Assembly (NCBI RefSeq): GCF_004802635.2
Contig: NZ_CP046052.1
Span: 1,674,001 to 1,738,000 of the forward strand
Source: Methylocystis heyeri
Lineage (GTDB): Bacteria; Pseudomonadota; Alphaproteobacteria; Rhizobiales; Beijerinckiaceae
DNA length: 64,000 nucleotides
Direction: 5' to 3'
Below the pieces are notes generated by a model that was not told where the DNA came from, did not search any database, and was given only the letters and a program-made list of their open reading frames with translations. This document shows positions 1 to 8,092 of this stretch, one piece after another. Position 1 is the first letter of the stretch. The number at the start of each line of letters is the position of its first letter. The translations under genes were made by a program, and so were the position numbers.

Positions 1-2
1 GT

Positions 3-797
3 TCCGCCATTAATTTCCAGGCCGGGGCTGCGACCCGGTTTTCCGGCATTCTCACCGCGCTTTTCGTCGCGGCCGCCGTGCTCGCGCTGGCGCCGCTCGC
101 GCGCTTCGCGCCCAAGCCCGCCCTCGCCGCCCTGCTGCTGCTCACCGCGACGCGGCTCATCGACCTTCATCGTCTCGGCTATGCGATGAGGTCGACCCGC
201 GTCGACGCCAGCGTCATGGCGGTCACGTCGCTCAGCGCCATCGCCTTTGGACTGGACGAGGCGATATTGATCGGGGTCGCGCTTTCGATCCTGCTGTTCG
301 TTCCCCGAGCGGCGAGGCTCAGGGCGGTGGAGCTCGTGGTCGATAAAGACGAGGTCGTGCGCGAGCGTCGGCCCGCCGATCCTCCGAACGAAGGTTACGT
401 TCTCTATGATCTCGAGGGCGAACTATTCTTCGGCGCCGGCCCCGAACTCGAACGGACCCTCGAAAGCCTGATGGTCCGCGCGCGCGAACAAGGGCTTCGC
501 CATATCGTGCTGCGGCTCAAACGCGTGCGAAACCCCGACATGGTGAGCCTGGAGCATCTCGAACACTTCCTCAAGGAAACCCAGGCCGAGGGCGTCGCCG
601 TCTGGCTCGCCGGGCTCAAGCCCGATCTGGTCGAATGCTTCGCTCACCTCGGCTTTGCCGCGTGGGTCCCCAAAGAGCGCCTGTTCCAACAAGGCTCGGA
701 CGAAGATTCTGCGACGCTCGCGGCGATCCGCGGCGTGCGCGCAGCCTTGTCGGCGCAGCAAAGCGAACAGGAAGACAAGCTTCGCTATCTGGTGTGA
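3..797 (+). CDS. SulP-family anion transporter, C-terminal part (5' end outside window)
   Basis: The reading frame is open from base 3, so the start lies upstream of the window. About 264 codons are visible. The first ~100 residues are hydrophobic and match the last membrane segments of SulP/SLC26 permeases ('FSGILTAL', 'ALAALLLLTATRLID', 'EAILIGVALSILLFVPRAARL'). From about residue 130 there is a cytoplasmic STAS domain ('YVLYDLEGELFFGAGPELE'), the usual C-terminal domain of this family. The substrate (sulfate, bicarbonate or another anion) cannot be read from this part. Downstream is the composite repeat block, so nothing shows an operon partner. Family call firm, substrate unknown. Confidence 0.85.
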   Translation, partial: SAINFQAGAATRFSGILTALFVAAAVLALAPLARFAPKPALAALLLLTATRLIDLHRLGYAMRSTRVDASVMAVTSLSAIAFGLDEAILIGVALSILLFVPRAARLRAVELVVDKDEVVRERRPADPPNEGYVLYDLEGELFFGAGPELERTLESLMVRAREQGLRHIVLRLKRVRNPDMVSLEHLEHFLKETQAEGVAVWLAGLKPDLVECFAHLGFAAWVPKERLFQQGSDEDSATLAAIRGVRAALSAQQSEQEDKLRYLV

Positions 798-865
798 AGC
801 GAATAGCGTCCTCGGATGAAGAGACGCGAAGGGGCGCCCTGCCCCCTCGCGTCCAGGTTTTCTTT

Positions 866-1299
866 AGAGCGCATTCCGCAAAAGTTGGCGGACTTTTGCG
901 ACAAGAATGCGCTCCATGTATTGATTTTGCGCGATTTCTTATCGCTCGAACGATCATAAGGCGTCCTTTTGGACGCCCGTCATTCATGACGGGCTATAGG
1001 GCGTCCTTTTGGACGCCCGTCATTCATGACGGGCTATAGGGCGTCCTTTTGGACGCCCGTCATTCATGACGGGCTATAGGGCGTCCTTTTGGACGCCCGT
1101 CATTCATGACGGGCTATAGGGCGTCCTTTTGGACGCCCGTCATTCATGACGGGCTATAGGGCGTCCTTTTGGACGCCCGTCATTCATGACGGGCTATAGG
1201 GCGTCCTTTTGGACGCCCGTCATTCATGACGGGCTATAGGGCGTCCTTTTGGACGCCCGTCATTCATGACGGGCTATGGTCGAGCGGAAAGCGCGCTAG
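866..1299. repeat. Mosaic palindromic intergenic repeat, expanded copy
   Basis: The element starts with a long imperfect inverted repeat at 866-915 (arms 'gagcgcattccgcaaaagt' and 'acttttgcgacaagaatgcg'), then 'gcgatttcttatcgctcgaac', then a hairpin block, and ends with 'cgagcggaaagcgcgctag'. The same order of parts occurs at 36066-36178 with one hairpin, and its right half occurs at 49933-49990. Here the hairpin block is expanded into eight 40-bp units (961-1280). The right end overlaps the stop codon of the neighbouring minus-strand gene. Confidence 0.8.
961..1280. repeat. Eight head-to-tail 40-bp units, each with two hairpins
   Basis: Eight units of exactly 40 bp follow each other without spacers; the first seven are identical and the last differs only in its final bases. 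Each unit holds two perfect palindromes: GGCGTCC-TTTT-GGACGCC (read across the unit joint) and CCCGTCAT-TC-ATGACGGG. It is not a CRISPR array because no spacers separate the units. The transcript of either strand could fold into sixteen consecutive stem-loops between the SulP gene and the convergent secreted-protein gene. Confidence 0.95.
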
Positions 1300-3020
1300 C
1301 GATCGGCGCCGGTCCCGGGCGTGAACGACACGCCGCGATAGGCTTCCGCGAAGCCCGCGCTGCTGATCGTCTGGAAGCTTTCGCCCGCGGGCAGGGTCTG
1401 AGCCGCCAGATTGTCGGTGATCGTCACAAAACGGTTGGGATCGGCGCCCTGGTCGCCGCCGCCGCTCACCGTCGAAGTGACGGCCCAGATCGTCACCGTG
1501 CCGTCGCGATTGACGCGGCCGGTGAGGTTGCGAAGGCCGTCCGTCGCGGGCGCCCAAGGCAGATTGGTGGCAGCGTTATTGCCGGTCGGGTAGCCCGAAA
1601 CCGCGTAAGGCGCGCCGAGATCGAGGCCCTGCTGAAGCACATAGGCGAGAACCCAGGCGTTCTTGGTCTTGTCGAACACCCATTTCTGCAGCCCGGCCTT
1701 GGTCTGCTTGGCCGCGTCGGTATAGGTTCCGTTCGGACCCTGGGTGGAATCGAACTTGTTCGACCCATTGCCTTCGTCGGCCACGTAAAGCGTGGTCGGG
1801 TTTGCGAACCAGAGGCCGAAGGGGAAGACGTCCGTGGTGTTCTTCGCGATCGTCGTGTTGAAGCCGCTGAGCACGCACATATCGTTGGGCAGGCCGTTCG
1901 ACCCCTGCAATTGCAGCGCTGTGGTCGGGAGGCCGGCGTTCGGATTGGGCACGCCGACGCCCTTCGGACAGGCGAGAGGCTGGCCGTTCGAGTCTGTTCC
2001 GCTGGCGTCGACGAAATAGACCGTGTTGACGCCGTTGCCGCCGCTGCCCTTGGTGAAATAAACGACGTTATTGGAGACGGTCAGACCGCGGAAATTGTCG
2101 TCCTTGCCGAGCTTGTCCGCCTTGTCGCCCAACTGCGTGATGTTGAAACTGCCGACGGGCGTGGGCAGGCCGGGGTTCTGGGCGACCAGCGGCGTCGTAG
2201 CCTCGGTCAGGATTTGCGCGCCGGCGCCGAGCAGAATGCCATTCGGCTGCGGATTGGAGCCGTTGCCGGCGTTGCCCGAGGCATAGATGAGGTTGGAGGA
2301 AGGATTGTTCCGTCCATGGCCGCGGCGATCGTCCGAATGCGTCCAGCCGTCCGGATTGGGGACCAGGATCGCTGCGCGGCCGTTGTTGCCGCTGTAGGCG
2401 TTGGTGGCGGTGAAGTGGAAATTGCCGGTCTGGTCGAGATCGGCGACCACGCGGTAATAAGCGGCCGGAACCGGGTTGGTGGAATCGATCACGCCGGGCG
2501 TATTGGAGTTGGAGACATCCACCGCGTCGACCGGGGCATAATAGCCCATGAAGGTGACATGCTTCCCGTCGAGCGACAGGTTGAGCCCCACTTCGGATTT
2601 CGACGGGAAGCTCGTGACCATCTGGTCCGAATTGGAATTGACGCCGCGCTGAGAGCTGTTCGGCACTTCGATGGAGTTGATGCGCCAGGCCCAGGGCGTG
2701 TACTGATCCAGCACGATCTTCGCAGTGACGCCGAAGCTGCCGTCGACGAGCACATTGTTGAAGACCGCCGGATAGACGCCGTTAGCGGTCGCCTTCACGC
2801 AATTGGGCGCAACGCAATTCGGCGGCAGGGACTGGCCGACCGAGATATTGTTGGCGTTGTTGTCATAGACGACCCGGCTGACGAGCAGATTGCCGGGAAA
2901 CAGACGATGGTCGCCGTGGCCCTCGTCCGCAATAGCCGCGCCGCCAAAGCCGGCGATGGCGAAGGCCACCGTGGCGGCGGCCGTGCAGTTTGCTGAAATC
3001 GTTTCGCGCTTTTTGAGCAT
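1296..3020 (-). CDS. Secreted uncharacterised protein, beta-propeller-like
   Basis: 574 residues from the chosen ATG at 3020. An in-frame ATG exists at 3035, but the run GGGGGG lies between the two and is well placed as ribosome-binding site for the ATG at 3020. Residues 1-30 form a Sec signal peptide ending 'GGAAIA-DEGHGD'. The mature protein is rich in Asn, Gly and Ser with repeated strand-turn patterns ('NNVVYFTKG', 'NTVYFVDASG', 'TTLYVADEGNGSNKF'), suggesting a beta-propeller fold. I recognise no catalytic motif. The TAG stop lies inside the right end of the dispersed repeat. The long open frame on the opposite strand (1266-2996) is a shadow. Function unknown. Confidence 0.75.
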   Translation of the reverse strand: MLKKRETISANCTAAATVAFAIAGFGGAAIADEGHGDHRLFPGNLLVSRVVYDNNANNISVGQSLPPNCVAPNCVKATANGVYPAVFNNVLVDGSFGVTAKIVLDQYTPWAWRINSIEVPNSSQRGVNSNSDQMVTSFPSKSEVGLNLSLDGKHVTFMGYYAPVDAVDVSNSNTPGVIDSTNPVPAAYYRVVADLDQTGNFHFTATNAYSGNNGRAAILVPNPDGWTHSDDRRGHGRNNPSSNLIYASGNAGNGSNPQPNGILLGAGAQILTEATTPLVAQNPGLPTPVGSFNITQLGDKADKLGKDDNFRGLTVSNNVVYFTKGSGGNGVNTVYFVDASGTDSNGQPLACPKGVGVPNPNAGLPTTALQLQGSNGLPNDMCVLSGFNTTIAKNTTDVFPFGLWFANPTTLYVADEGNGSNKFDSTQGPNGTYTDAAKQTKAGLQKWVFDKTKNAWVLAYVLQQGLDLGAPYAVSGYPTGNNAATNLPWAPATDGLRNLTGRVNRDGTVTIWAVTSTVSGGGDQGADPNRFVTITDNLAAQTLPAGESFQTISSAGFAEAYRGVSFTPGTGADR

Positions 3021-3103
3021 AAAGCCCCCCTTCATTCGCCTGTGCTGTTTTGCGACAGGCTCAGGGCGGGCTCTATCCGGCGCCCGTGACAGGGGTGCGA
3101 AGA

Positions 3104-3152
3104 AAAAACTACAGAAAAAACCGTGCTGCGGCAGGCCTTTGCGCCTGCCGCA
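3104..3152 (-). terminator. Rho-independent terminator of pccA
   Basis: A perfect 10-bp stem (tgcggcaggc / gcctgccgca, 3127-3152) with a 6-nt loop lies just after the pccA stop codon. On the minus strand it is followed by a T-rich run (complement of 3104-3120, with two A6 tracts). This is a classic intrinsic terminator. Confidence 0.8.
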
Positions 3153-3173
3153 ACGAATAGAGGCGTCCGCTTT

Positions 3174-5183
3174 TCAGGCGAACTCCATGATCACGGCGTC
3201 GACGGCGAGGCTGTCGCCCGCCTTGGCGACGATTTTCTTGACGGTCACGTCGCGCTCGGCGCGCAGCACGTTCTCCATCTTCATCGCCTCGACCATGCAC
3301 AGCGCCTCGCCGGCCTTGACCTCCTGACCCTCGGCCACGTCGATGGTCTTGACGAGGCCCGGCATCGGGCAAAGCAGATGCTTGGAGACGCCGGCGTCCT
3401 TCTTCTTCGGCATGAAGGTGGCGAGTTCCGCTTCGCGAACCGTATAGACCCGCGCAGCGACGCTGACGCCCTGATGGGAAAGTTCATAGCCGTTGAGGAT
3501 CGCACGCGCCTGAACGAACACCGTGTGGCCGTCGACCGTGCCTTCGAACACCGGTTCGCCGGGCCGCCAGTCGGAGGACACGCGATGAGCGCGGTTGTCC
3601 CCTTGCGCGAATCGCACGATCAAAGCTTCGCCCTGGGATTCGATCGAAACGTCGAAACGCTGGTCGGCCAGCATGCATACGCGGTCGCGGGCGAAGCGAA
3701 CCGGCGCGCCATTGCGCAGCTGCCCGGAAATATTGCGCTTACGCTCGTTGCCGATGTGGTCCATCAGCGTCGCCACGGCGGCGAGGACATGCGCCAGTTC
3801 GCCCTGGGGCTCCGGCGCGACGAAGCCGCCCGCATATTCCTCGGCGATGAAGCCGGTCGAGAGTTTTCCCGACCGCCAGCGATCATGCATCATGAGCGAG
3901 GACAGGAAGGGAATATTGTGGCGGATGCCGTCGATCACGAAACGGTCGAGCGCGTCGGCCTGCGCCTGGATGGCGGCGAGACGATCCGGCCCATGGGTGA
4001 CCAGTTTGGCGATCATCGGATCGTAGTGAATAGAAATTTCGCGCCCTTCGGTGACGCCCGTGTCGTTGCGCACGGTGATTCCGTCGGCGCGCTTTTCCTC
4101 CGGCGGGCGGTATTTCACCAGACGGCCGATGGAGGGCAGGAAATTGCGCGTCGGATCTTCGGCGTAGATGCGGCTTTCCACCGCCCAGCCCTTGATCTTG
4201 ACCTCCTCCTGCCTGATCTGGAGCGGCTCGCCCGCGGCGACGCGGATCATCTGCTCGACGAGATCGATGCCGGTGATGAGTTCGGTCACCGGATGCTCGA
4301 CCTGCAAGCGGGTGTTCATCTCGAGGAAGTAGAAACTCTTGTCCTGCCCGGCGACGAACTCGACCGTTCCGGCCGAGTTGTAGTCCACGGCTTTCGCGAG
4401 CGCCACGGCCTGCGCGCCCATCGCAGCGCGGGTCTCTTCGTCGAGCAGCGGCGAAGGCGCTTCCTCGATGACCTTCTGGTTGCGGCGCTGGATCGAACAT
4501 TCACGCTCGTTGAGGTGAATGACATTGCCGAAGCTGTCGCCCAGCACCTGGATTTCGATGTGGCGCGGATTGACGATGAATTTTTCGATGAAGACGCGGT
4601 CGTCGCCGAAGGAGGACGCGGCTTCGGAGCGGGCGCGGTTGAAGCCTTCGACGACTTCGTCGGCCTTGTAGGCGACTCGCATGCCCTTGCCGCCGCCGCC
4701 GGCGGAGGCCTTCAGCATGACCGGATAGCCGATCTCATTGGCGATCTTGACCGCTTCCTCGCCGTCCTGAATCACGCCGAGATAGCCCGGCACGACATTG
4801 ACCTTGGCCTTGGAGGCGAATTTCTTCGATTCGATCTTGTCGCCCATCGCCTCGATGGCCCTGGGATTGGGGCCGATGAAGACGATATTGGCGTCCGCGA
4901 GCGCCTTGGCGAAAGCCGCGCGCTCCGAAAGGAAGCCGTAACCCGGATGCACCGCCTCGGCGCCCGTGATCTTGCAGGCCTCGATGATCTTGTCGATCAG
5001 CAGATAGGATTGGGCGGCGGGCGGCGGGCCGATATGAATCGCCTCGTCCGCCATTTCCACATGCAGCGCGTCGGCGTCCGCGTCCGAATAAACGGCTACC
5101 GTGGCGATGCCCATGCGACGGGCGGTCTTGATAATGCGGCAAGCGATCTCGCCGCGGTTGGCGATCAGTATTTTGCGAAACAT
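3174..5183 (-). CDS. pccA: Acetyl/propionyl-CoA carboxylase alpha subunit (biotin carboxylase + BCCP)
   Basis: 669 residues, normal for the family. It carries ATP-dependent carboxylation of biotin, for transfer to an acyl-CoA (usually propionyl-CoA, giving methylmalonyl-CoA). The N-terminal biotin carboxylase domain starts 'FRKILIANRGEIACRI'; the glycine-rich ATP loop 'ASAGGGGKGMR' lies near residue 165, and 'EMNTRLQVEHPVTE' near 300 is the catalytic region. The C-terminal ~70 residues are a biotinyl domain with the lysine in 'EAMKMENV'. The beta subunit is not adjacent. The gene lies 77 bp after clpP on the same strand and ends at a strong terminator. Propionyl specificity is the usual assignment for this architecture in alphaproteobacteria but is not proven here. 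Confidence 0.92.
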   Translation of the reverse strand: MFRKILIANRGEIACRIIKTARRMGIATVAVYSDADADALHVEMADEAIHIGPPPAAQSYLLIDKIIEACKITGAEAVHPGYGFLSERAAFAKALADANIVFIGPNPRAIEAMGDKIESKKFASKAKVNVVPGYLGVIQDGEEAVKIANEIGYPVMLKASAGGGGKGMRVAYKADEVVEGFNRARSEAASSFGDDRVFIEKFIVNPRHIEIQVLGDSFGNVIHLNERECSIQRRNQKVIEEAPSPLLDEETRAAMGAQAVALAKAVDYNSAGTVEFVAGQDKSFYFLEMNTRLQVEHPVTELITGIDLVEQMIRVAAGEPLQIRQEEVKIKGWAVESRIYAEDPTRNFLPSIGRLVKYRPPEEKRADGITVRNDTGVTEGREISIHYDPMIAKLVTHGPDRLAAIQAQADALDRFVIDGIRHNIPFLSSLMMHDRWRSGKLSTGFIAEEYAGGFVAPEPQGELAHVLAAVATLMDHIGNERKRNISGQLRNGAPVRFARDRVCMLADQRFDVSIESQGEALIVRFAQGDNRAHRVSSDWRPGEPVFEGTVDGHTVFVQARAILNGYELSHQGVSVAARVYTVREAELATFMPKKKDAGVSKHLLCPMPGLVKTIDVAEGQEVKAGEALCMVEAMKMENVLRAERDVTVKKIVAKAGDSLAVDAVIMEFA

Positions 5184-5260
5184 GCGCGCCCCAGATTAAA
5201 GCGTTTGACGCGCCCGCCTCCGCTCCCCCGGAAACTGGCGGGCGCCGGTTGTTGTTGTTT

Positions 5261-5893
5261 TTACTTTGCTTCGGCGTCGTCCTCGGGCCGCTTGGCCTGG
5301 ACGCTGTCGATAATGCCGAACGCCTGCGCCTCATCCGCGGTCATGAAGTGGTCGCGGTCGAGGGTCTTCTCGATGAGGTCGTATTCCTTGCCCGTATGCT
5401 TGACATAGATGTCGTTCAGGCGGCGCTTGATCTTCAAGATGTCTTCCGCATGACGCTGAATGTCGGAGGCCTGGCCCTGGAAGCCGCCCGAAGGCTGGTG
5501 CAGCATGACGCGGGCGTTGGGCAGAGCGAAGCGAAGCCCGGCCTCGCCCGCGCAGAGCAGCAGCGAACCCATGGAAGCCGCCTGCCCGACGCAGAGGGTC
5601 GAAACCTTCGGCTTGATGAATTGCATGGTGTCGTAGATGGCGAGGCCCGAAGTCACGACGCCGCCGGGCGAGTTGATATAAAGCGAAATTTCCTTCTTCG
5701 GGTTCTCGGACTCGAGGAAGAGCAGCTGCGCGATGATCACCGACGCCATGTGGTCTTCCACCTGGCCGGTCAGGAAAATGATGCGCTCGCGCAGCAGGCG
5801 CGAATAAATGTCGAAACCGCGTTCGCCCCGCGAGGTGTTCTCGATCACCTGCGGAATGAGATACTGGTTATACACTTCGATAGGATCGCGCAT
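5261..5893 (-). CDS. clpP: ATP-dependent Clp protease proteolytic subunit ClpP
   Basis: 210 residues, the normal ClpP length. It forms the barrel-shaped serine protease that works with ClpX or ClpA in the cytoplasm. The catalytic triad is visible: Ser107 in '[10 protein letters not shown]', His132 in 'MLHQPSGG', and the Asp of 'TLDRDHFM' near 180. '[17 protein letters not shown]' is the usual substrate-groove segment. The order tig then clpP on the same strand is the widespread arrangement; clpX does not follow, as pccA comes next. About 320 bp separate it from tig, so it may have its own promoter. Confidence 0.97.
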   Translation of the reverse strand: MRDPIEVYNQYLIPQVIENTSRGERGFDIYSRLLRERIIFLTGQVEDHMASVIIAQLLFLESENPKKEISLYINSPGGVVTSGLAIYDTMQFIKPKVSTLCVGQAASMGSLLLCAGEAGLRFALPNARVMLHQPSGGFQGQASDIQRHAEDILKIKRRLNDIYVKHTGKEYDLIEKTLDRDHFMTADEAQAFGIIDSVQAKRPEDDAEAK

Positions 5894-6216
5894 CTTCGGT
5901 GCCTTTCTCGCCCTTGGAGGGCCGCCGCCCCCGTTCAGGGCGCGGCAGTCCTGCCTCTAGTCATATTTCGTCCGGGCGGCAAGACGCAAAACCAGGACCA
6001 GCCGGGAAACGGGGAGGGGAAGACCCCCTCTATGGGGCGCCCCCGACTCACTTTCGCGGGGAAGTCGCCCCCCGGAAGGCGGGCGAGCGGGGAATATAAA
6101 GACGCAGAACAGGCTGCGCTTCACCTCACCCCGCCGCTTCGCGGCGACCCTCCCCCGTCTCGAGGGGAGGGAAAGCGCCTCACGCCCAATCGCCCGGTCT
6201 GGTCCGACCGAGCCGA
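5894..6216. other. Intergenic region between tig and clpP
   Basis: No gene is seen. Near the tig end it holds the 'ccgccgcttcgcggcgaccc' repeat (6125-6175), also found at 23006-23060. The rest is GC-rich without a clear promoter or terminator. Confidence 0.5.
6125..6175. repeat. Dispersed 'ccgcttcgcgg' palindromic repeat, copy 1
   Basis: The sequence 'ccccgccgcttcgcggcg' followed by 'accctccccc', a short CT/AG arm and 'gaaagcgcc' is almost the same as 23006-23060. Its core ccgcttcgcgg is a short palindrome. This kind of repeat is common between genes in GC-rich alphaproteobacteria. Confidence 0.7.
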
Positions 6217-7572
6217 TCAGGCCGCTTCGTCTTCGTCCTCGGCGAACAGCTCCTCGCGGGTGACGGTCTTGTCGGCGATCTTGATGACGCCGCTCAGATG
6301 GGCGACCACCCGCTCCTCATAGATCGGGGCTCGCAACTGGGCCAGGGCCGCTTCGTTGTTGCGGTAGAAGTCCCAAACCTGCTTTTCCTGGCCGGGGAAC
6401 TGCCGCGCCCGCTCGATGACGGCGTCGGTGAGGTCTTTTTCCTCGACCTTGACGCCTGCCCGCTGGCCGATTTCCGCCAAAACCAGTCCGAGGCGCACGC
6501 GCCGCTCGGCGATGGCGCGATATTCGGCGCGCAGCTCTTCCTCGCTCTTGCCTTCGTCGGTCGCGGTCTTGCCGGCCCGCTTGCGCTCGGCCTCGAACTC
6601 GCGCCAGATCGACTCGAATTCCTGGTCGACGAGGCCCTGCGGCAGCTCGAAGCTGTAGCGGACGTCGAGCGCATCCAGCAGGGCGCGCTTGAGCTTGTCC
6701 CGCGAGGCCTTGTCGAAGTCGGCTTCAATATTGCCGCGCACGGCCTCCTTGAAGGCGTCGAGCGTATCGAAGCCGTATTTCTTGGCGAACTCGTCGTCCA
6801 GCGCCTGGGCCTTGGGAGCCGCGACCGCCTTCACGACGACGTCGAACTCGGCTTCCTTGCCGGCGAGATTCTGCGCCGAGTAGTTCTCGGGGAAGGTCAC
6901 TTTCACGACGCGCTGATCGCCCGTCGCCGCGCCTTCGAGCTGCTCCTCGAAGCCCGGAATGAAGGTTCCGGAGCCGAGCACGAGATCGATGTCGCCGCCC
7001 GTGCCGCCCTCGAAGGGGACGCCGTCGAGCTTGCCGGCGAAATCGATGGTCACCTTGTCGCCTTTTTCAGCCTTGGCGCCCTCTTCCGCCTTGGGCTCGA
7101 ACTCGCGGATGCGCTCGGCGAGCTTCTCGATCGCCGACTGGACGTCCTCGTCGGTCACGGGAGCGACGGGCTTCTCCAGCGAGATGTCGTCCAGCACGCC
7201 GATTTCGAAGGTCGGCAGCGTCTCGAAAGAAACGACGAAGGAGAAATCGCCAGCCGCTTCGAGCGCCTTCTCGACTTCTTCCTGGGCCGGGAAATCGAGC
7301 TTCGGCTCCATGGCGACGCGCAACTGGTTTTCGTCGAGGATCTTGCGGTTGGCCTCGTTCACGGCCTCCTGCAGCACCTCGCCCATGAGGCTCTTTCCGT
7401 AGAGCTTCTTGAGGTGGGAAACCGGAGCCTTGCCCGGGCGGAAGCCCTTGATGTGAGCCTTGGCGCGCATCTCCTGGAGCTGCGTCTCGAGCTTGGCGGC
7501 CAGATCGCCCGCCGGCAACACAACCTTAAATTCCCTTTTCAAGCCCTCGGAAAGGGTTTGCGTCACTTGCAT
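6217..7572 (-). CDS. tig: Trigger factor (ribosome-associated chaperone, PPIase)
   Basis: 451 residues. It binds near the ribosome exit tunnel and helps nascent proteins fold. The ribosome-binding N-domain has the signature 'FRPGKAPVSHLKKLYGKS' (about residues 44-61), followed by an FKBP-type PPIase domain ('GDKVTIDFAGKLDGVPFEGG', about 155-175) and a helical C-domain ending in an acidic tail. I start at the ATG at 7572, which begins 'MQVTQTLSEGLKREF' like other trigger factors and has GGAAGG eight bases upstream; an in-frame ATG six codons earlier is less likely. tRNA-Leu lies upstream in the same direction and clpP downstream. Confidence 0.96.
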   Translation of the reverse strand: MQVTQTLSEGLKREFKVVLPAGDLAAKLETQLQEMRAKAHIKGFRPGKAPVSHLKKLYGKSLMGEVLQEAVNEANRKILDENQLRVAMEPKLDFPAQEEVEKALEAAGDFSFVVSFETLPTFEIGVLDDISLEKPVAPVTDEDVQSAIEKLAERIREFEPKAEEGAKAEKGDKVTIDFAGKLDGVPFEGGTGGDIDLVLGSGTFIPGFEEQLEGAATGDQRVVKVTFPENYSAQNLAGKEAEFDVVVKAVAAPKAQALDDEFAKKYGFDTLDAFKEAVRGNIEADFDKASRDKLKRALLDALDVRYSFELPQGLVDQEFESIWREFEAERKRAGKTATDEGKSEEELRAEYRAIAERRVRLGLVLAEIGQRAGVKVEEKDLTDAVIERARQFPGQEKQVWDFYRNNEAALAQLRAPIYEERVVAHLSGVIKIADKTVTREELFAEDEDEAA

Positions 7573-7783
7573 GTCATTCGCCTTCCGCAATAGCCCGCCG
7601 CTCGCGGCGGGGCGTTCCTGAGACGCCGTTGAGCGTCTGTTCTGGCGGCGCTTACGAGCGCCGAAGCCTCTCTGCGCGCATCGAGCGCGCGGAAATCACA
7701 TTAGCGAGCCTGGCCAAAGGCCTTCGGCAAGCCAGACGCCGGCCTTGCGGCTCGGGCCTCTCGATGACGCTTGCGCCGGGTTT

Positions 7784-7868
7784 TGGTGCGGGCGGAGGGA
7801 CTCGAACCCCCACGACTTGCGTCACCGGAACCTAAATCCGGCGCGTCTACCAGTTCCGCCACGCCCGC
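7784..7868 (-). tRNA. tRNA-Leu (anticodon UAG)
   Basis: The minus strand folds as an 85-nt class II tRNA with an encoded CCA end. The acceptor stem pairs GCGGGCG with CGCCCGC, the discriminator is A, the anticodon stem is CCGGA/TCCGG with loop TTTAGGT (anticodon TAG), there is a variable arm, and the T arm contains GGTTCGAGTCC. It sits upstream of tig on the same strand. Confidence 0.96.
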
Positions 7869-8092
7869 GACGGGAGGTCTTTCGACCATAACCCACGGTC
7901 GCCGGAAGGCTGAGCCCGCCGACGCGTCGCGCCGCTCTATAGCATGACGGATCGTCCGTGCAGCAGAAATTATGCGTAAAAGGGCTTCCCGGCGCACCAC
8001 CCCGACCGGGAGAGCGCGCCGGCGTCGCAAAACCGACGCGGGCGCGCTAGAATCGAACGGCTTGCCAGCCCCGAACCTCCGGACCTTGAAAA

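Noticed and set aside
961-1280. CRISPR array
   Set aside because: Units are directly adjacent 40-mers with no spacers, and no cas gene is present.
1266-2996. 576-aa open frame on the plus strand
   Set aside because: Antisense shadow of the secreted-protein gene; no domain, Arg/Val-rich composition typical of GC-rich antisense frames.
3123-5408. 761-aa open frame on the plus strand
   Set aside because: Antisense shadow of pccA and the end of clpP.
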